From Halostagnicola kamekurae (lineage in GTDB: Archaea; Halobacteriota; Halobacteria; Halobacteriales; Natrialbaceae), in the NCBI RefSeq assembly GCF_900116205.1, contig NZ_FOZS01000003.1, positions 248,001 through 312,000 of the forward strand: 64,000 nt of DNA, in the 5' to 3' direction. This document shows, piece after piece, positions 61,242-64,000 of the stretch (positions are counted from its first letter, which is position 1; every line of letters starts with the position of its first letter). The notes under the pieces were generated by a model, which was not told the DNA's origin, searched no databases, and saw nothing but the letters and a program-made list of their open reading frames with translations. The translations under genes and the position numbers were made by a program.

Positions 61242-62813
61242 ATGACGAAAAATACTGACAACTCAAACGGCATGGAGACGGACGGGGGTTCCGTCTCTCG
61301 AGAGGAAGCATCGTTCGTCGAATACGGCATCGAAGACAAACCGCCGCTTCTCGAGTCGATATTCCTTGGCGCACAGCACTATCTGACGATGGTCGGGGCG
61401 ACGATCGCGATTCCGTTAGTGCTTGCTGGTCCGAGCGCGTTGGATATGCCTGGTCCTGAAACGGCACAGCTCGTGGGCACGTTCTTCGTCGTCTCCGGGA
61501 TCGCTACGTTGTTGCAGACGACGGTCGGTAACAGATACCCGATCGTTCAGGGGGGGACGTTCGCCCTGTTGGCACCCGCGCTTGCAATCATCGCGACGTC
61601 CAGTGCCGGCTGGCAAGCGACGTTGCTCGAGTTACAGGGGGCAATCATCGCTGCAGCCACGGTACAGGTAGTTCTCGGATATATCGGGGCTCTCGGGTAT
61701 CTCAAGCGGTACCTCTCGCCGGTCGTGATCGCGCCGGTGATCGTCCTCATCGGCCTCTCGTTGTTCAACACGGGAGACGTGACGACGACGAGTCAGAACT
61801 GGTGGCTGCTTGGGCTGGCGCTCTTCCTGATCATCCTGTTCTCGCAGTACCTAGATCAGTACAGCCGGTACGCGAAGCTGTTCCCGGTGTTGCTCGGTAT
61901 CGCCGGTGCCTGGATCGTGGCTGCCGTCTTCTCCGCAACTGGAATATATGCGCCCAATACTGTCGGGTACGTTGATTTCAGTACCATAGCAAATGCCACC
62001 CTCATCCAGCCAATCACGCCGTTCCAGTGGGGGATGCCGCAGTTCACGGCGGCGTTCGCGGTCGGTATCTTCGCCGGCGTCATGGCATCGATGGTCGAAA
62101 GTCTCGGTGACTACTACGCCGTCGCCCGAATCGCCGGCGTCGGCGCGCCGAGCGAGAAACGCATCAACCACGGAATCGCCATGGAGGGGGTCGGAAACAT
62201 CATCGCGGGTATCATGGGAACGGGCAACGGCTCGACCTCCTACGGTGAGAACATCGGCGCGATCGGGATCACCGGCGTCGCCTCGCGGTACGTCGTTCAG
62301 ATCGGCGCGCTTGTCATGTTGGTCGTCGGATTCATCGGCTACTTCGGCCAGCTGGTCACGACGATTCCGGGTCCGATCGTCGGGGCGCTGTACATCGCCA
62401 TGTTCGGACAGATCGCCGCGATCGGCCTCTCGAACCTGAAATACGTCGATCTGGACGCTTCACGAAACATCTTCATCATCGGTATCGCGCTGTTTCTCGG
62501 ACTCGCGATCCCGACGTACATGGGTAACTTCGAAAGCGCAGCCCAGTTTCAGGAGATCGGCGCGAGCGCGGCCATCGTCGGTCCGCTGTTCAGCAACGAC
62601 ATTTTCGCCAACACGATTTTCGTCACCGGATCGACCACCATGGTCGTCGGCGGAACCATCGCGTTCATCCTCGACAACACGATCCGCGGGACGGCAGAAG
62701 AACGAGGCCTGAGCCAGTGGCAGGAACTCGCAGAAGACGACAGCGAGTTCGTCACCTTCTTCGAGCGGATCCGATCCGACGGCGAACCGAAACCCGTCGA
62801 TCGAGCGGACTGA
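61242..62813 (+). CDS. NCS2-family permease, Glu-type (uracil-like) signature
   Basis: 523 residues, longer than the paralogue at 56189. It has GAQHYLTMVG (QH motif) and the signature ENIGAIGITGVASR, in which the first residue is Glu as in UraA-type carriers. A long loop with IYAPNTVGYVDFSTIAN follows helix 5-6. The Glu makes uracil or another pyrimidine a better guess than xanthine; some purine carriers of the eukaryotic-like branch also have Glu. The ATG at 61242 is preceded by an unusually long leader and a small upstream frame. Confidence 0.87.
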   Translation: MTKNTDNSNGMETDGGSVSREEASFVEYGIEDKPPLLESIFLGAQHYLTMVGATIAIPLVLAGPSALDMPGPETAQLVGTFFVVSGIATLLQTTVGNRYPIVQGGTFALLAPALAIIATSSAGWQATLLELQGAIIAAATVQVVLGYIGALGYLKRYLSPVVIAPVIVLIGLSLFNTGDVTTTSQNWWLLGLALFLIILFSQYLDQYSRYAKLFPVLLGIAGAWIVAAVFSATGIYAPNTVGYVDFSTIANATLIQPITPFQWGMPQFTAAFAVGIFAGVMASMVESLGDYYAVARIAGVGAPSEKRINHGIAMEGVGNIIAGIMGTGNGSTSYGENIGAIGITGVASRYVVQIGALVMLVVGFIGYFGQLVTTIPGPIVGALYIAMFGQIAAIGLSNLKYVDLDASRNIFIIGIALFLGLAIPTYMGNFESAAQFQEIGASAAIVGPLFSNDIFANTIFVTGSTTMVVGGTIAFILDNTIRGTAEERGLSQWQELAEDDSEFVTFFERIRSDGEPKPVDRAD

Positions 62814-62895
62814 CCGGCGGTAGGGAGCTGCGCTCGAGCGCGAATTTTTCCGTTCGAGGAAACCTTGATTAGGGTCGGTACCCCACTCTGGGTAG

Positions 62896-63369
62896 ATGCC
62901 GAGTAGACAGGGCCTCGATCTCGAGCGCGGGGAACGACTCCACTATAGGGGCGGGCTTCGAAGCGCCGACGAGGTGGCCGTGACCGAAACGCGGCTGCTG
63001 GTCAAATCGGACGACGAACTGACGAGCGTTCCGTACACCAACGTCGAGTCGATCAACAACGAGTCCTTCGACTGGTTTCTCGCGATCATGAGCGCTGCAC
63101 TGGTCGTTTTCGGGGCGTACTCGATGACGATGAACCCGCTCGTCGGAGCCGGATTCGTGGTCGCGGGCCTCTGGAGTATCCGCCGGAGTTACCGCCACCG
63201 GAATCGCGTTCGGATCCACACGCACAGCCAGCCCAAACCCGTCGAGATATTCCCGGAAGACGTCGAGGCGCTGTACGACGAACTCGAGCCAGCCATCGAG
63301 GCGGTTCGAGCGGAAGAAAGCGAGGACGGGGAAGACGAGACCGACTCCGAGGCGGCTCCCCAGTCGTAG
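62896..63369 (+). CDS. Small membrane protein of unknown function
   Basis: 157 residues. A soluble N-terminal part (RGERLHYRGGLRSADEVAVTETRLLVKSDDELTSVPYTNVESI, about 10-55) resembles the bacterial PH-like beta-barrel found in archaeal membrane proteins. Two hydrophobic helices (about 60-80 and 84-98) follow, then a basic stretch and an acidic tail. Its function is unknown and nothing in the neighbourhood suggests one. It is short-spaced from the next gene (moeA, 44 bases), perhaps only coincidentally. Confidence 0.6.
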   Translation: MPSRQGLDLERGERLHYRGGLRSADEVAVTETRLLVKSDDELTSVPYTNVESINNESFDWFLAIMSAALVVFGAYSMTMNPLVGAGFVVAGLWSIRRSYRHRNRVRIHTHSQPKPVEIFPEDVEALYDELEPAIEAVRAEESEDGEDETDSEAAPQS

Positions 63370-63413
63370 CGGGGTCTCCAAACGCTTTTTCCGACGCCGG
63401 ACGAGGGTGTACT

Positions 63414-64000
63414 ATGAGCGACCCCGACGACCTTCTCTGGCGCTCCGAGGCCGCGAAACGCACGCTCGAGATCCGAGCCGAATTCCTCGAGTCCAGATCG
63501 AGCACGTCTCGTTCGATCGACGCTATCGCCGGCTCCCGTCTCGCCGAGCGGATCGACGCACCTGCTGACAAACCCGCAACCGACCGCGCGACGATGGACG
63601 GCTACGCGTTCGCGACGGCCGACGAGGGGCCGCTCGACGTGGTCTCGAACTCGAGCTATCCCGAGTCGGATCGGCCAGAGATTGTGCGAGGGGAGGCGAT
63701 CGAAATCGCGACGGGCGCACCGCTTCCCGAGCGGGCGGATACGGTCGTCAAACGGGAAGACGTGGTCGTCGAGAACGGACGGATCGAGGCCCCGTCGCTC
63801 TCGGCGGGCACGTACGTCTACGAGCGCGGGTCGAACCTCGCGGCGGGCGACCGACTCTACGAGCGCGGGGACCGGCTCTCGGCGCTGGACGCCGTGTTGC
63901 TCCGCGATATCGGCTTCGAGACCGTCGAGGTACTCGAGCCGTTCTCCGTCGGGGTCCTCGCGACCGGCACCGAGATCCACGAGGGAAGCCACACCGATCT
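63414..64000 (+). CDS. moeA: Molybdopterin molybdenumtransferase, 3' part cut off by the window edge
   Basis: 195 residues visible. The DRATMDGYAF motif (about 60-69) is the MoeA signature, followed by EAIEIATGAPLPERADTVVKREDVV (about 93-117) and the domain III start VGVLATGTEI near the edge. MoeA ligates molybdate to adenylylated molybdopterin in the cytoplasm. It serves the Mo hydroxylase of this island, together with MocA and XdhC. The frame remains open to base 64000. Confidence 0.92.
   Translation, partial: MSDPDDLLWRSEAAKRTLEIRAEFLESRSSTSRSIDAIAGSRLAERIDAPADKPATDRATMDGYAFATADEGPLDVVSNSSYPESDRPEIVRGEAIEIATGAPLPERADTVVKREDVVVENGRIEAPSLSAGTYVYERGSNLAAGDRLYERGDRLSALDAVLLRDIGFETVEVLEPFSVGVLATGTEIHEGSHTD

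Noticed and set aside
1-64000. CRISPR arrays, tRNA or rRNA genes
   Set aside because: No regularly spaced repeats, and no cloverleaf or rRNA-like conserved stretch, were found on visual reading of the gene-free regions; a tRNAscan/Infernal run would be decisive.

Overview
The window is chromosomal-type DNA from a halophilic archaeon (class Halobacteria; the CTCGAG-rich, high-GC style resembles the Natrialbaceae, but that placement is a guess). Evidence: very acidic predicted proteins, TATA boxes about 25-30 bases before start codons with little or no leader, a Tat-type lipoprotein signal (SRRQYL...LAGC) on a solute-binding protein, TrkA/TrkH potassium uptake, and a soluble haloarchaeal-type transducer. 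I saw no rRNA, tRNA, CRISPR array or intact insertion sequence.

1-8.5 kb: end of a diacylglycerol-kinase-family gene, a PHP phosphoesterase and a universal stress protein. Then comes a PaaG-type isomerase gene and a tight four-gene unit: an unknown small protein, one UbiD-family decarboxylase with the active-site EGPFGD loop, a second UbiD paralogue that has lost it, and a metallo-beta-lactamase-fold hydrolase. A tandem hot-dog thioesterase gene ends the region on the other strand.

8.6-33 kb: an aromatic-acid catabolic island. It holds a ring-epoxidase unit in the order paaA-paaD-paaB-paaC-zinc ribbon, with paaD split in two genes. A divergent ferredoxin gene matches only the C-terminal domain of PaaE. 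Also present are a benzoate-type CoA ligase, a GctAB-type CoA-transferase, a complete LivKHMGF importer, a second acyl-CoA ligase and four crotonase-family genes (two with both hydratase glutamates, two lacking them but carrying a PaaG-like aspartate). A 3-hydroxyacyl-CoA dehydrogenase, a thiolase followed by an HMG-CoA-synthase-like/DUF35 fusion whose nucleophilic Cys is Thr, an aldehyde dehydrogenase, an acyl-CoA dehydrogenase and a methylmalonyl-CoA-epimerase-like protein complete it. Together these could take up an aromatic acid, activate it to the CoA ester, epoxidise and isomerise the ring, hydrolyse it and finish by beta-oxidation. A GTATAC-N7-GTATAC motif occurs at the paaA promoter (one half degenerate) and as two pairs in gene-free stretches at both ends of the island.

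33-41 kb: housekeeping-like genes: a soluble PAS transducer, a cation/Ca2+ exchanger, trkH-trkA, a PRC-barrel protein and a TRAM-domain protein, followed by an AT-rich gene-free stretch.

41-64 kb: a nucleobase or N-heterocycle catabolic island: IclR regulator, XdhC, MocA, a hydantoinase/dihydropyrimidinase-type amidohydrolase, a molybdenum hydroxylase (2Fe-2S and large subunits on one strand, FAD subunit and CoxG-like protein on the other), a cyclase-family metal hydrolase, cytosine deaminase (CodA type with Ser at position 314), an NCS1 cytosine-type permease, a zinc alcohol dehydrogenase, two different NCS2 permeases, an MFS transporter, a CocE/NonD-type hydrolase and the start of moeA. XdhC, MocA and MoeA supply and insert the molybdenum cofactor. 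The permeases and deaminase point to pyrimidines and purines as substrates; the large-subunit AYRGFG motif argues against form I CO dehydrogenase. Several promoters here carry perfect or near-perfect dyads that could be IclR operators.
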